Under the pieces are notes generated by a model that was not told the DNA's origin, did not search any database, and saw only the letters and a program-made list of their open reading frames with translations. A stretch of 64,000 bases of DNA, taken from contig JAUVXU010000002.1 in assembly GCA_030603445.1 (NCBI GenBank), positions 62,001 through 126,000 on the forward strand. Direction: 5' to 3'. Shown piece by piece: positions 18,182-27,012 of the stretch. How positions within the stretch are numbered: the first letter of the stretch is position 1; every line of letters begins with the position of its first letter. The DNA is from Methanomicrobia archaeon. Its GTDB lineage: Archaea > Methanobacteriota_B > Thermococci > Methanofastidiosales > NM3. The position numbers and the translations under genes were made by a program.

Positions 18182-18604
18182 TTACTTAATATTTGGCTTT
18201 TCTTGCTGTTGCATCATCTTATGCCCGTGTGCATCAAGCTCTTCCATGCGCTTTTTTAACTCAGAGTATGAAGCAGACGTTTGCGCCATAAGTTTCTTGA
18301 TATCCTCTATTCTGGACTCAACAGAAACAATGCCTTTATCGGTGCTCTCCTTTACAGCAATGTTTGAACCAATGTTGACAATAACTTGATTAGGTTGCAC
18401 AATCTTTCCAAAAGTAAAACAGCCGCCTCCAATCGGGAAAAGAACTTCCTGTCCTGCCTTGGCATCTTTTATATTAGTTAATGTCTCCTTTGTCACCAAA
18501 AGTTCATGCAGGTGGGATTGCATCATCTTCATATTCTGGTTTAGGGCTTCAATTTGACGCTCTAGCATTGCCATCTGTGTAGAAAGTTGTGTAATGTCTT
18601 CCAT
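18182..18604 (-). CDS. pfdA: Prefoldin alpha subunit
   Basis: A 140-residue subunit of the hexameric chaperone that hands unfolded proteins to the thermosome. Two long coiled-coil helices (about residues 1-48 and 95-135) flank a beta-hairpin region containing EVLFPIGGGCFTFGKI and VIVNIGSNIAVKES, which form the hexamer core. This alpha-class layout has two hairpins, unlike the beta class. It sits one base after the L18Ae stop and is followed by ftsY, the common archaeal order. Confidence 0.93.
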   Translation of the reverse strand: MEDITQLSTQMAMLERQIEALNQNMKMMQSHLHELLVTKETLTNIKDAKAGQEVLFPIGGGCFTFGKIVQPNQVIVNIGSNIAVKESTDKGIVSVESRIEDIKKLMAQTSASYSELKKRMEELDAHGHKMMQQQEKPNIK

Positions 18605-18605
18605 T

Positions 18606-18785
18606 TTAATCAGTCCTTACTTCTTCAATATGGACATATTTTCTTTTAACACCGTGTTTTGAACCAAGATCTAAGTAGATCTTTTCAACTGCGTTCTCTT
18701 CTTTAGCAGCCTTTATTGTTCTTTCAAATTTTTGAAAAGTGGATCCCATCAAAAATTTTCCTTTTATAGTATACTCGTTAACCAT
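18606..18785 (-). CDS. rpl18a: Ribosomal protein L18Ae (LX / L20a)
   Basis: A 59-residue protein reading MVNEYTIKGKFLMGSTFQKF, then a basic/helical stretch, ending in KRKYVHIEEVRTD. The start motif EYxxKGxF and the KYVHIEEV end are typical of archaeal LX, a small protein of the 50S subunit. It occupies the short gap between aIF6 and prefoldin alpha, exactly where many euryarchaea encode it, with only one or two bases on either side. Confidence 0.9.
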   Translation of the reverse strand: MVNEYTIKGKFLMGSTFQKFERTIKAAKEENAVEKIYLDLGSKHGVKRKYVHIEEVRTD

Positions 18786-18787
18786 GA

Positions 18788-19450
18788 TTATACCTCCATT
18801 AAAACATCATCTATTCGCCCCAACTCTGGACCTGTTGAGAAGTCTCCAACGACCACACCCTTGGAGTTTGCTATCATGCACCCCCCCAAATATCCTACGC
18901 CCTTGTTTGCTGTAGAATGATCAACAGAAACCTTAAGGATCTCTTCTAGCCACTCCATTTTATCTGGGGTCGTATCAGGGTGGACTAGACACCCCTTATT
19001 TGTGGCCACTGCCACACTGCCCACATTTTTGAATCCCGCAAGTATTCCTTCTTCCACATCCACGCCAAGGAAAGAGGATATATCTTCCTTGAATTGTGAT
19101 AACTCTGGGCTTATCACACAGCCTTTATCATTTGCTAACACAAGATTTCCAAGAGCAGTGAATTTAGTAGGAATCTCCATTATCTCACAAGGTAATATGG
19201 ATTCCATTGTATCATACTCGTGTTTCTCTATTATATTAGGCACTAAAATACCTTTAGAGTTGCCGGCCAGAAAAATTCCGACCAGATCGGTTCTTGCTAT
19301 TGATGTCTGTAGTACTTTTGTTCCCATAACAGATGCAACTTTCTCCACCTTAGACTTACTCAAATCTGTGCGGGTAATTGTCACTTTCTCAGTAGAAAAT
19401 GCCACAATACCAATAAATGGTGTTCCACCAAGGGACATCTTCTCTATCAT
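18788..19450 (-). CDS. eif6: Translation initiation factor aIF6 (anti-association factor)
   Basis: Binds the 50S subunit and prevents premature joining of subunits. The 220-residue protein shows the five-fold pseudo-symmetric repeat of the family, with recurring blocks such as NSKGILVP, NDKGCVISP, TNKGCLVHP and NSKGVVVG at about 45-residue intervals. The start, MIEKMSLGGTPFIGIVAFST, is typical. It lies in the L39e-L31e-aIF6-L18Ae order with two- to four-base gaps, so it is expected to be cotranscribed with them. Confidence 0.96.
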   Translation of the reverse strand: MIEKMSLGGTPFIGIVAFSTEKVTITRTDLSKSKVEKVASVMGTKVLQTSIARTDLVGIFLAGNSKGILVPNIIEKHEYDTMESILPCEIMEIPTKFTALGNLVLANDKGCVISPELSQFKEDISSFLGVDVEEGILAGFKNVGSVAVATNKGCLVHPDTTPDKMEWLEEILKVSVDHSTANKGVGYLGGCMIANSKGVVVGDFSTGPELGRIDDVLMEV

Positions 19451-19454
19451 GATA

Positions 19455-19733
19455 TCACTCAGCTAAGAAAGCGTTGACACGCTCTATCTTGCCCTCATCT
19501 GTATCAGTCTCTTCCTTAATTACACGTACACGTATCCTTGAAGGTGGTTTTTCTATGCCTCTTTTCCATATAAGTTCATTTATGGAATTATCAATTATCA
19601 CATCTTCAGTTTTTGTATGCTTTACTAAAAAAGAACGCACTTCTTTTATTGCACGAGGAGAACGTTTTCCTTTTGGTATCCCTTTAACTTTCCGAAGAGG
19701 TATCACATATATCCTCTCTTCACCAATATCCAT
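19455..19733 (-). CDS. rpl31e: Ribosomal protein L31e
   Basis: A 92-residue 50S protein located near the polypeptide exit tunnel. Identifying blocks are ERIYVIPLRKV, the basic RSPRAIKEVRSFLVKH helix, NELIWKRGIEKPP and RIRVRVIKEETD. Length and order match archaeal L31e. It is 12 bases after the L39e stop and 4 bases before aIF6. Confidence 0.96.
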   Translation of the reverse strand: MDIGEERIYVIPLRKVKGIPKGKRSPRAIKEVRSFLVKHTKTEDVIIDNSINELIWKRGIEKPPSRIRVRVIKEETDTDEGKIERVNAFLAE

Positions 19734-19745
19734 AATATAACACCT

Positions 19746-19901
19746 CTATAACTGTAATCGTACTTTGCGCCTCTGGCGCCTTTTTGGGTGAAATCTCACA
19801 CCTAGTCTCGTTTTACTCCATACCCAAACAGGCACTCTCCTGGTCTGTTTTTGGGCCCTTCCAAGTCTCAATTTTTTTGCTAATGGTTTATTTCTACTCA
19901 T
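19746..19901 (-). CDS. rpl39e: Ribosomal protein L39e
   Basis: A 51-residue, extremely basic protein reading [20 protein letters not shown], then [11 protein letters not shown] and the C-terminal [11 protein letters not shown]. It lines the exit tunnel of archaeal and eukaryotic ribosomes. The VPVWV motif and the R/K-rich tail identify it despite its size. It lies between PDCD5 and L31e, the standard archaeal neighbourhood. Confidence 0.95.
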   Translation of the reverse strand: MSRNKPLAKKLRLGRAQKQTRRVPVWVWSKTRLGVRFHPKRRQRRKVRLQL

Positions 19902-19922
19902 AATTCCAACTCCACCTTACGG

Positions 19923-20246
19923 TCATATCCTGTGTATTTTGAAATCCTTTTTTTGTCCTTGGACTTGTCTTAATAGAGTGAGTAAAGTATTCTCATCTAT
20001 CTTTTGTTTGATGCGGCCTTGTTGAGCTAATTGGATAAGAAGATTTTCAACTTGCACCCCAAGATCTGGGTGTCCCATCTTCACACGGGTTAAACGCTCT
20101 TTTGCATCACTTGTTAGTAATGCGCGCAATACTGCAAGTTTTTGAAGATCCTGTGCTTGTTGATTGGATTGATCTTCCTCTGTTTGTTGCTGTTTCCGTT
20201 GAAGCTCTTCTAACTTCTTTCTCTTTATCTCTTCAGCCTCATCCAA
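19923..20246 (-). CDS. PDCD5-family DNA-binding protein
   Basis: A 107-residue protein with a charged, Gln/Glu/Lys-rich helical N-terminus (EEIKRKKLEELQRKQQQ) and the compact three-helix core LLTSDAKERLTRVKMGHPDL, followed by VENLLIQLAQQGRIKQKIDE and LLTLLRQV. These are the marks of the archaeal PDCD5/TFAR19 family, which binds DNA and, in eukaryotes, also a chaperonin. Its place between S19e and L39e is highly conserved, suggesting a link to ribosome function, but the role is unsettled. Confidence 0.93.
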   Translation of the reverse strand: MDEAEEIKRKKLEELQRKQQQTEEDQSNQQAQDLQKLAVLRALLTSDAKERLTRVKMGHPDLGVQVENLLIQLAQQGRIKQKIDENTLLTLLRQVQGQKKDFKIHRI

Positions 20247-20266
20247 TTTAATCGAAACTCCTTTAA

Positions 20267-20716
20267 TTAATATGACTTCAACTCAGGCATTTTTTCAATC
20301 AATGAAAGTTTGACCTCGTTGCTCATATTATCTAAAAATGCTCTGCCCTTGGCCGTTATTACGCGTCCTTTTGGCGTGGGTTCCACATATCCTGTTTCCT
20401 GGAGTTGATGAAGCAAAGTTCGAATAATAGAACCGCCGCCTGGCATTCGTTTCTCAGGTTTGTGACCTCTGTTCTTTAACCCGCCATAATATGTTCTTAA
20501 TCTAGCGACCCCTACCGGCCCATCTAAATATATTCTGCGCATAAGAGAGGAACCTCTTATAAACCACCAGTTCTCCTGCTCAGGAGGTCTTTCATTATGA
20601 ACACCAGTCTTAACGAATGTTGCCCAAGCTGGCGGATTTACTGATTTATCCTCTTCTAACTTCCCGGCGACTTTAGTTATAAGCACATCTGCCGGAACAT
20701 CATAAACTGTAGTCAT
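20267..20716 (-). CDS. rps19e: Ribosomal protein S19e
   Basis: A 149-residue protein of the small subunit head, needed for 40S/30S maturation. Diagnostic blocks are VYDVPADVLITKVAGKL, NPPAWATFVKTGVHNERPP, WWFIRGSSLMRRIYL, GVARLRTYYGGLKNRGHKP and HQLQETGYVE. The frame stays open for 29 more codons upstream, but MTTVYDVPAD at 20716 is the conserved start and follows AAGGGTGAG, a strong ribosome site. A TTTAAATATATTT box around 20768-20780 probably drives the whole S19e to ftsY unit. Confidence 0.96.
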   Translation of the reverse strand: MTTVYDVPADVLITKVAGKLEEDKSVNPPAWATFVKTGVHNERPPEQENWWFIRGSSLMRRIYLDGPVGVARLRTYYGGLKNRGHKPEKRMPGGGSIIRTLLHQLQETGYVEPTPKGRVITAKGRAFLDNMSNEVKLSLIEKMPELKSY

Positions 20717-20915
20717 TGTCTCACCCTTACAAATTAAACGATATCTCACATTCCCTTTTAATATTCTTTTAAATATATTTCGTTTTATGAAAGTAAAATA
20801 CAACTTTCGTCCATAACAATTACTACATGAAATGGAATAACGAACCGATGAATGTTTTAATTAGTGTTATTCGGCAATTTATAAAAGTTGTGGTTATATA
20901 TTATTCTGAAATCGA

Positions 20916-21173
20916 TCATGATTTATACAATATCAGTTTCCTTCCACGCAAATCTACAAGCTCAGCCCCTGTTATTGAACAAATTTTCTCTGTATAAGAA
21001 TTCTTATCTTCAACAGACGAATGCAAAGATATCTTTATAGCTTTCTTTTGTTTAAGTTGCCTTATGATTTCTGAAATTACTTGCTCAGAAAGGCCCTGGC
21101 GCCCTATTATTACGCTAGGAACTTCCGGGCCCAACGCTGTCATTATCTCCTTTTTCTTGGCTTTGTCCAACAT
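20916..21173 (-). CDS. CRM-domain (YhbY-like) RNA-binding protein
   Basis: An 85-residue single CRM domain. It has the compact alpha-beta order and the loop IIGRQGLSEQVISEI, which corresponds to the GxxG nucleic-acid loop, then KAIKISLHSS and a final RGRKLILYK strand. Bacterial YhbY binds pre-50S particles. The archaeal form usually lies next to S19e, as here. Its 5' end overlaps the TraB-family gene by 59 bases in another frame; the ATG used gives a standard domain start. Confidence 0.88.
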   Translation of the reverse strand: MLDKAKKKEIMTALGPEVPSVIIGRQGLSEQVISEIIRQLKQKKAIKISLHSSVEDKNSYTEKICSITGAELVDLRGRKLILYKS

Positions 21174-21849
21174 TATTCATTTCCTCCAAGTGTGATCCTA
21201 CACCTTTTATATGGCCTGCACCAACTACAACTACTACTGTATTTGGTTCTGTGATATTACTTAATAAAGAAACAATTTGTCTTACCATAAAAATATTTCT
21301 CTCCTCTATGAGGACCTGAAATGCATTAGGTGAAAATTTTTTGAATTCATCTATAATGTCATTGATAAAATCTTCATCAAATTGAGAAACATGAATCTCC
21401 CGTTTAAGAGGTGTCAAAGATAACAGTGCTCCGCCAATAGTCTTTATCTTTTCCTTTAATGTCATAAAATGAACTAAACGTGAAAGAGTTATATCAACAG
21501 GACGATCGATAAAAAAAATTCTTGCATTAATTTCCATTCCAGAATCGATCGCAACCAACATATCCGTACCAGGAATCACACCGAAATCCTCGCCTACTTC
21601 CCCTTGTATCATAGAGAGCAAACTGCCAAAAATGGCAAATCGCAATCCTTTGTTTCGAATCATATCTAAAAAAGTTGCTTTTTCACCAGACAACAATGCA
21701 TGATACCTTGCTCTGTCAAGCTCGACGCAAACTATTTTGGGTTTCTCCCTTGAGATAATATTTTTTACCTCTAATATGCTTTTTTTAAACACGTGGCCGG
21801 TCCCAATTAAGATTATCCTATGTTGTCTAAAAATTATTTCTTTTATCAT
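21115..21849 (-). CDS. TraB-family protein, short soluble form
   Basis: A 244-residue TraB/PrgY-type protein. The family motifs are GTGHVFKKS near the start, VCVELDRARYHAL, and VVVGAGHIKGV near the end. The enterococcal relative PrgY controls pheromone peptides, and TIKI/gumN-like proteins share a metalloprotease fold, so a protease role is inferred but unproven. Archaeal members often continue into C-terminal membrane helices; this one stops soon after the GAGH motif with a hydrophilic tail, EEMNNVGQSQEKGDNDSVG, that is encoded over the first 59 bases of the YhbY gene. Confidence 0.8.
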   Translation of the reverse strand: MIKEIIFRQHRIILIGTGHVFKKSILEVKNIISREKPKIVCVELDRARYHALLSGEKATFLDMIRNKGLRFAIFGSLLSMIQGEVGEDFGVIPGTDMLVAIDSGMEINARIFFIDRPVDITLSRLVHFMTLKEKIKTIGGALLSLTPLKREIHVSQFDEDFINDIIDEFKKFSPNAFQVLIEERNIFMVRQIVSLLSNITEPNTVVVVVGAGHIKGVGSHLEEMNNVGQSQEKGDNDSVGPGSS

Positions 21850-22128
21850 TATTGATCACAAGCAAAAATTACGTTCATTACGCCTCAAATAAATATATAT
21901 CTTCAGCTAGTATTAATTATTAACATTATTATCCAGGGGGTATAAATAGATGCGGATTTTTTTATATATTATCCTTTCCGTAAACAAAATTGAAAAAAGA
22001 ATTGTATGACAAAAAAATATGCGTATATTTTAAAAAAAATAATAAATTAATTATGTTTTTTTGAATCATTGCAACATTTTAAAAATGAATTAGAACAAAT
22101 ATATTATGTAACTGCTGGGAGGGGTTGC

Positions 22129-23520
22129 ATGAATAAATTAATTAATCTTGAAACATTCTTCAATCCAAGAACTATAGCAATAATCGGTGCTTCTGATAAA
22201 AAAGGGAGCATAGGCAATGTCATAATGGACAACACCTTACGAAGGGGGTTTAAAGGCACAGTCTACCCAGTTACCCCCTCTTCAAAAAGTGTTATGGGCA
22301 AAAAAGCATATCCTTCCATCCTTGACATAAAAGACGACATAGATCTTGCAGTAATAGCAATACATGCCAAAGCAGTCAACTCTGTTATAAAAGATTGTGT
22401 ACATAAAAACGTGAAATCATGCATTATCATTACAGGGGGATTCTCAGAGATAGGAGAATATGAAAGAGAAAAAAAGCTAAAAGATATTATTAATAATACT
22501 AAAACACGTATTGTTGGCCCAAACTGCATAGGCGTATTTGATTCATACTCTAATCTGGATACCATTTTTTTGCCAGAGGATAGGATGAGAAGGCCCCTTC
22601 CTGGGAAAATAGGGCTTATATCTCAATCTGGGGCTTTTGTAGCAGCCATGCTTGATTGGGCTGCATCAGAGAATATTGGCATGAGCAAAGTAGTAAGCTT
22701 TGGCAATAAAATTGACGTGAATTATTCTGACCTGGTCCAATATTTAGCACAAGACGACTCTACAAGCGTAATCACTATCTATATGGAAGGTTTAGAATAT
22801 GGCAGAATGTTTATGGAAGCAGCATCAAAAGCTACCCTTCATAAACCAATTATTATATTAAAATCCGGTAGATCAGTAGCAGGAGCAGTAGCCGCAGCTT
22901 CACACACAGGAAGTTTAGCAGGATCAGATGCAGTTTACTCTGCAGCATTCAAACAATCCGGGATAATTCGCTCATATTCATCCGATGAACTATTTGATAT
23001 AGCAAAGATCTTTACGTGCCATAAAGAACCAAGAGGGGACAAAATAGCCATTATTACTAATGGTGGCGGAGCAGGTGTAATGGCAACTGATGCATTAGAA
23101 GATGAAGGATTAAAACTCGCTGATATAAACGACAAAGCAAAACACGTGATGGAAGAACACTTCCCCTCATACTGTAGCCTGAAAAATCCAATAGACCTTA
23201 CAGGGGATGCCAATGTAGAGCGCTATGAGATTGCATTGCGAGAAGTACTCAATGAAGGATGTGTTGATGCTGTGTTGCTTATCTTACTCTTTCAAGCGCC
23301 TACACTAGAGGATGATGGTGTCGAACGAATAATCAATATTTATAAAAACACAAAAAAACCTATAATAATCGTGGCGCCTGGTGGAACATACACAAAAGGC
23401 AAAATAAAAGAATTAGAAAAAGCAGGAATACCATGCTATCAAACCCCCGAGAGGGGCGTGCGAGCATTAGCTGCATTATGCCATTATTATAAATGCCTTC
23501 GGGAAAAACAGTCCGTATAG
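22129..23520 (+). CDS. acdA: ADP-forming acetate/acyl-CoA synthetase alpha subunit
   Basis: Alpha subunit of the NDP-forming acyl-CoA synthetase, which conserves the thioester bond of acetyl-CoA or other acyl-CoA as ATP. Visible are the CoA-binding Rossmann domain (RTIAIIGASDKKGSIGN), a ligase domain with ISQSGAFVAAMLDWA, and the phosphorylated histidine in AAASHTGSLAGSD (residue 259 counted from this start, near His257 of the Pyrococcus enzyme). The ATG follows GGGAGGGG by five bases; an upstream TTG at 22069 is rejected. At 463 residues it is alpha alone; no ATP-grasp beta subunit lies nearby. The 279 bases before it are AT-rich with no gene. Confidence 0.9.
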   Translation: MNKLINLETFFNPRTIAIIGASDKKGSIGNVIMDNTLRRGFKGTVYPVTPSSKSVMGKKAYPSILDIKDDIDLAVIAIHAKAVNSVIKDCVHKNVKSCIIITGGFSEIGEYEREKKLKDIINNTKTRIVGPNCIGVFDSYSNLDTIFLPEDRMRRPLPGKIGLISQSGAFVAAMLDWAASENIGMSKVVSFGNKIDVNYSDLVQYLAQDDSTSVITIYMEGLEYGRMFMEAASKATLHKPIIILKSGRSVAGAVAAASHTGSLAGSDAVYSAAFKQSGIIRSYSSDELFDIAKIFTCHKEPRGDKIAIITNGGGAGVMATDALEDEGLKLADINDKAKHVMEEHFPSYCSLKNPIDLTGDANVERYEIALREVLNEGCVDAVLLILLFQAPTLEDDGVERIINIYKNTKKPIIIVAPGGTYTKGKIKELEKAGIPCYQTPERGVRALAALCHYYKCLREKQSV

Positions 23521-23524
23521 GGTG

Positions 23525-23938
23525 CTAACCCTCTTCAATCATCTTTTCAATTTTCCATTTTCCATCTACTTTTCTCATATTAAAAGTAAGATTAGAGACC
23601 ATATCACGTGAATCATCATGAAGATTCACATCGAAGTTTACCTTTGCGCCATCATTTATTATACGAACATTTAGAAAACGAATTATTTTCAAATTAAGGT
23701 TTGTTTCGTCAGCAGAATTAAAAACATTTTTTAGATTGTCTACCATTGTTTGCCTTCCACCAGCGCTTTCGATAACTTCGTCAGTGAAAAGATCTACAAT
23801 CGCTTCCGCGTCGCGATTATTATAAGCGGCATAGTATGCCCTAACAATATCCTTTGCATGATCTTCTTCACTTCCCGTAATACATCCTGAACACAACAAG
23901 CATCCACAAAGCAAAAATATAATAATAGTTTTTCTCAT
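23525..23938 (-). CDS. Lipoprotein with NTF2/SnoaL-like domain
   Basis: A 137-residue exported protein. The N-terminus is a short signal sequence with a lipobox (LLCSGC, Cys 18-19 region). The remainder has the NTF2-like pattern: helix AKDIVRAYYAAYNNRDAEAI, the LFTDEVIE turn, and late beta strands ending in KVDGKWKIEKM. Such cone-shaped folds bind small molecules or act as dimers outside the cell; many archaeal DUF4878-like lipoproteins look like this. It would be anchored to the outer face of the membrane. No catalytic residues are evident. Confidence 0.75.
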   Translation of the reverse strand: MRKTIIIFLLCGCLLCSGCITGSEEDHAKDIVRAYYAAYNNRDAEAIVDLFTDEVIESAGGRQTMVDNLKNVFNSADETNLNLKIIRFLNVRIINDGAKVNFDVNLHDDSRDMVSNLTFNMRKVDGKWKIEKMIEEG

Positions 23939-23987
23939 GAAATCACCTTACTCTTTGGTTAGCAAAAAAATTTACGTATATAATTGA

Positions 23988-25178
23988 TTATCTAAAGATT
24001 CCTGAATTATCAATAGCGTCGATAGCTGATTTTTGTAATACCTTTACCATTGCCTGGTCAAAATCCTTTTGTGTCACATGACTTCTTCTTTCCCGTACAG
24101 CAAACATGCCAGCTTCTGTGCAAATAGATTTTATCTGGGCTCCAGAAATATTGTCTGCATTTTCCAGAAGCTTTGAACAGTCTATATGTTTTAAATTCAT
24201 GTTCTTGGTATGAATGTTAAATATTGCCATTCTTCCCTCTTTATTTGGTAAGGGAATTTCAACCAAACGGTCGAATCTTCCAGGACGTAATAGTGCGGTG
24301 TCTAAAATATCTGGTCTATTGGTAGCAGCCAAAATCTTAACATTGCCGCGTTTTTCAAAACCATCCATTTCAGAAAGAAGCTGCATAAGCGTCCTTTGTA
24401 CCTCGCGGTCTCCAGAAATACTGGATTCTGTTCTAGTGGCACCTATAGCATCAAGCTCATCTATAAATATCACAGAAGGAGCTTTTTCTTTTGCAAGTTT
24501 AAAAGTCTCACGTACCAATCTGGCACCTTCCCCAATATATTTCCTAACAAATTCCGAAGCTACAACTTTTATGAATGTCGAAGAAGTTTCACCTGCAACT
24601 GCTTTTGCCAGTTGTGTTTTCCCGTTACCAGGGGGGCCATAAAGGAGCACCCCATTGGGAGGTTCAATACCTACTGATTCAAATAATTCAGGGTGAAGGA
24701 GGGGAAGTTCCACCATTTCCTTTATTTCCTGTATCTCATCATCCAAACCACCAATATCTGAAAAATTAATATCTGGGCAATTCACTATCTCCATGCCTGA
24801 TACAGATGGATCTTTAGAAGAAGGCAATAATTCCAAAATAGAGAGTGTACGTTGATTAAGAGCAACAAGTGTACCTGGAATCAGATCATCAATATCTATA
24901 AGTTGGGAGGCCCCAACCACAAAATGTGGTCCAGAAGAACTTTTCACAACAGCCCTTCCATCAGAAAGGATATCAATAATTGTTGCAGTTATCAAAGGAG
25001 GTGTCCTTAATCGTTCCAGTTCCTTTCTTAATGCCTCAAGTTCCCGTTGAAGGCGCACTTTTTCTGACTCTGCATTTTGTTTTTGTACTTCTAAATACTT
25101 TATTTTCTTTAACAATGTCTGTACTTGAAGACCATCATCCGATGGATGTGTATATCCCAAACTTGCAGATTCGCCCAA
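23988..25178 (-). CDS. pan: Proteasome-activating nucleotidase PAN
   Basis: Hexameric AAA+ unfoldase that feeds substrates to the 20S proteasome. It has an N-terminal coiled coil (about residues 17-58) ending at the conserved proline step (TPPL), an OB domain (62-115), and an AAA module with Walker A GPPGNGKT (181-188), pore loop KYIG (213-216), Walker B VIFIDE, and arginine fingers in RPGRFDR. Two details differ from the usual: Walker A has Asn where Thr is standard (GPPGTGKT), and the C-terminus is IFR, so the HbYX gate-opening motif has Phe instead of Tyr. Length of 396 residues is normal. Confidence 0.95.
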   Translation of the reverse strand: MGESASLGYTHPSDDGLQVQTLLKKIKYLEVQKQNAESEKVRLQRELEALRKELERLRTPPLITATIIDILSDGRAVVKSSSGPHFVVGASQLIDIDDLIPGTLVALNQRTLSILELLPSSKDPSVSGMEIVNCPDINFSDIGGLDDEIQEIKEMVELPLLHPELFESVGIEPPNGVLLYGPPGNGKTQLAKAVAGETSSTFIKVVASEFVRKYIGEGARLVRETFKLAKEKAPSVIFIDELDAIGATRTESSISGDREVQRTLMQLLSEMDGFEKRGNVKILAATNRPDILDTALLRPGRFDRLVEIPLPNKEGRMAIFNIHTKNMNLKHIDCSKLLENADNISGAQIKSICTEAGMFAVRERRSHVTQKDFDQAMVKVLQKSAIDAIDNSGIFR

Positions 25179-25344
25179 ACGTTACACCTCTTTCTAAGTA
25201 ATCTTAGAAAAAAGCATATTTAAACCTTTTTATTTTTCCGCTGTAAGACACAAATTAATTCAATAATTATATCATATTCAAACGATAATAACAATTAATT
25301 GATACATAAGGATTTATAAGACATGCAAAATAAGTGGTATTACA

Positions 25345-26901
25345 ATGATGGAAATAACATATATTGACGGTATGCGTAGAGGAATATATACCTACAAAGA
25401 AAAGACATGCCCCCTTCCAGGACTCATCACCTTGTATAAGGATAAAATAAAATTTAATGATATAGAAATAGAAAAACCATTGGCTTATCCTCTTAGAAAA
25501 ATCTCTAAAGGTGGGGAACTCAAATCAATGCACTTATTAAGAGTAATGGATGGGGTTCCAAAAGAGATAGCTAAAAAAATACAAAATAAAAATATTGATA
25601 TAGCAAAAGAAAGCGATGTTGTTCCGGTATACCTCAGTGGCTATGGAGAATATGATAAACAGCTAGTATCACATTTTAGTGAAGCAAAATTATTTCTTTT
25701 TAATCTTGGAAAAGAGCGCGATCTTCTCGCCCATTATTTTTATATCAGGAAGAAATTCCCCAATTCTCTATGCTACTGTGATTGTGGTCCAGAAGAACTG
25801 CCCCCCCTTGCTTATGCAGGATTTGACCTATTTCCCAATAATCCAGAAAATGAAGCAGCCTTACAATCATACCTAAACAACCCCACGCCCCAGTACCTAG
25901 AGATGGCATCTTGTGCATCTCTGCGTGCAAAAACTCTATTAAATCTACTCTATTTAGAATTTTGGCATGAAATGGAAGAATACATACATACGCCAAAAAA
26001 TAAGGAACTTTATATATCGCGTGACGCATTCTGGCGCCCTTTGACCCAACGATGGATATTGCAAGTAAAAGACCACTATACCCCGCCTTCGGACATATGC
26101 TTAGTTTTGCCATGTTCTGCAAGAAAACCTTACAGTTCCTCACAAAGCCATAGACGATTCTTATCCGTAATCAAAAATGCACTGGGCCCAAAACGTGCAT
26201 CACTAACACAACTCATCGTCACGTCGCCTTACGGCATTGTTCCTCGTGAGCTTGAGACACTAATCGACTATGATATCGTAGTAACTGGAACATGGTGCTA
26301 TGAAGAAATAGAACGCTCTAGATCTATGCTAATATCTTTGCTTAAGAATATGAAAGACCCATTAGTATTAGTTCACTTACCAGAAAACGAATTAGATGTA
26401 GCCAAAGACCTTCCTGCAAGAACCATAATTACATCAAAAGGCCACCCACTCTCAAATGAGTCACTATCATCGCTAAGAAATACCTTGACAGAAATCAAGG
26501 ACCTAATACCAATTCCTGAAAAATCATTTATGAATTTAAGGACATTCTCAAAATTCCTGTATGGAACAGATATCTTGTCTGACAACATAAAAATGAAAGG
26601 AAGAATAAACAAACAGATATTTTCAAATAATAAATGCATTGCATCATATGATAAAATGCTTCGGCCCATAAGCCCATTAGTGCGTGTAAAGAGAAGGTGG
26701 GTAGAAATAGATTTCGACATTAAAGGTGACCTTTTTTGTGTCGGTGTTGTTGATGCAGATGAACGCATACGCTCGGGGGATGATGTAGTAATAACTCGAA
26801 AAGGAATGCCTGTAGCGATAGGAAATGCCATACTCTCGGGAAGATTGATGCATACAATGCGAAAAGGAAAAGCTGTTAAAGTAAAAAGGAAGATAAAGTA
26901 A
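25345..26901 (+). CDS. arcS: Archaeosine synthase alpha subunit ArcS
   Basis: TGT paralogue that, with RaSEA, converts preQ0 at tRNA position 15 to archaeosine by adding a lysine side chain. The family signature PCSARKPYSSSQSH lies at residues 256-269. Before it is the degenerate TGT-like barrel, with FDLFPNNPENEAALQSYL, and after it VVTGTWCYEE. The last 80 residues form a PUA RNA-binding domain (LVRVKRRWVEIDF, IRSGDDVVITRKGMPVAIG). Length of 518 residues is slightly short for the family. RaSEA is at 1698-2594. Either of two adjacent ATGs could start it. Confidence 0.92.
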   Translation: MMEITYIDGMRRGIYTYKEKTCPLPGLITLYKDKIKFNDIEIEKPLAYPLRKISKGGELKSMHLLRVMDGVPKEIAKKIQNKNIDIAKESDVVPVYLSGYGEYDKQLVSHFSEAKLFLFNLGKERDLLAHYFYIRKKFPNSLCYCDCGPEELPPLAYAGFDLFPNNPENEAALQSYLNNPTPQYLEMASCASLRAKTLLNLLYLEFWHEMEEYIHTPKNKELYISRDAFWRPLTQRWILQVKDHYTPPSDICLVLPCSARKPYSSSQSHRRFLSVIKNALGPKRASLTQLIVTSPYGIVPRELETLIDYDIVVTGTWCYEEIERSRSMLISLLKNMKDPLVLVHLPENELDVAKDLPARTIITSKGHPLSNESLSSLRNTLTEIKDLIPIPEKSFMNLRTFSKFLYGTDILSDNIKMKGRINKQIFSNNKCIASYDKMLRPISPLVRVKRRWVEIDFDIKGDLFCVGVVDADERIRSGDDVVITRKGMPVAIGNAILSGRLMHTMRKGKAVKVKRKIK

Positions 26902-26942
26902 AAGTGGTTCTCCAAAATCATGTTACAACTACGAGAAATAGT

Positions 26943-26962
26943 GGAGAATAGAACTATTCTCC
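26943..26962. terminator. Hairpin between convergent arcS and ehb operon
   Basis: GGAGAATAG-AA-CTATTCTCC is a perfect palindrome with 9-bp arms, followed by T-rich sequence (TATTACTTTTATTACTCTT). It lies 42 bases past the arcS stop and 50 bases before the end of the oppositely oriented ehb operon, the right place for a shared bidirectional terminator. Confidence 0.55.
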
Positions 26963-27012
26963 TATTACTTTTATTACTCTTAAGCTAAATCGCAACGCAA
27001 AAAATAAAACAC

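Noticed and set aside
20717-20803. A 29-residue N-terminal extension of S19e
   Set aside because: The extension is not S19e-like, while ATG at 20716 has a strong ribosome site and the conserved start.
22069-22128. A TTG start for the acyl-CoA synthetase subunit
   Set aside because: GGGAGGGG directly precedes the ATG at 22129, and the family starts there.
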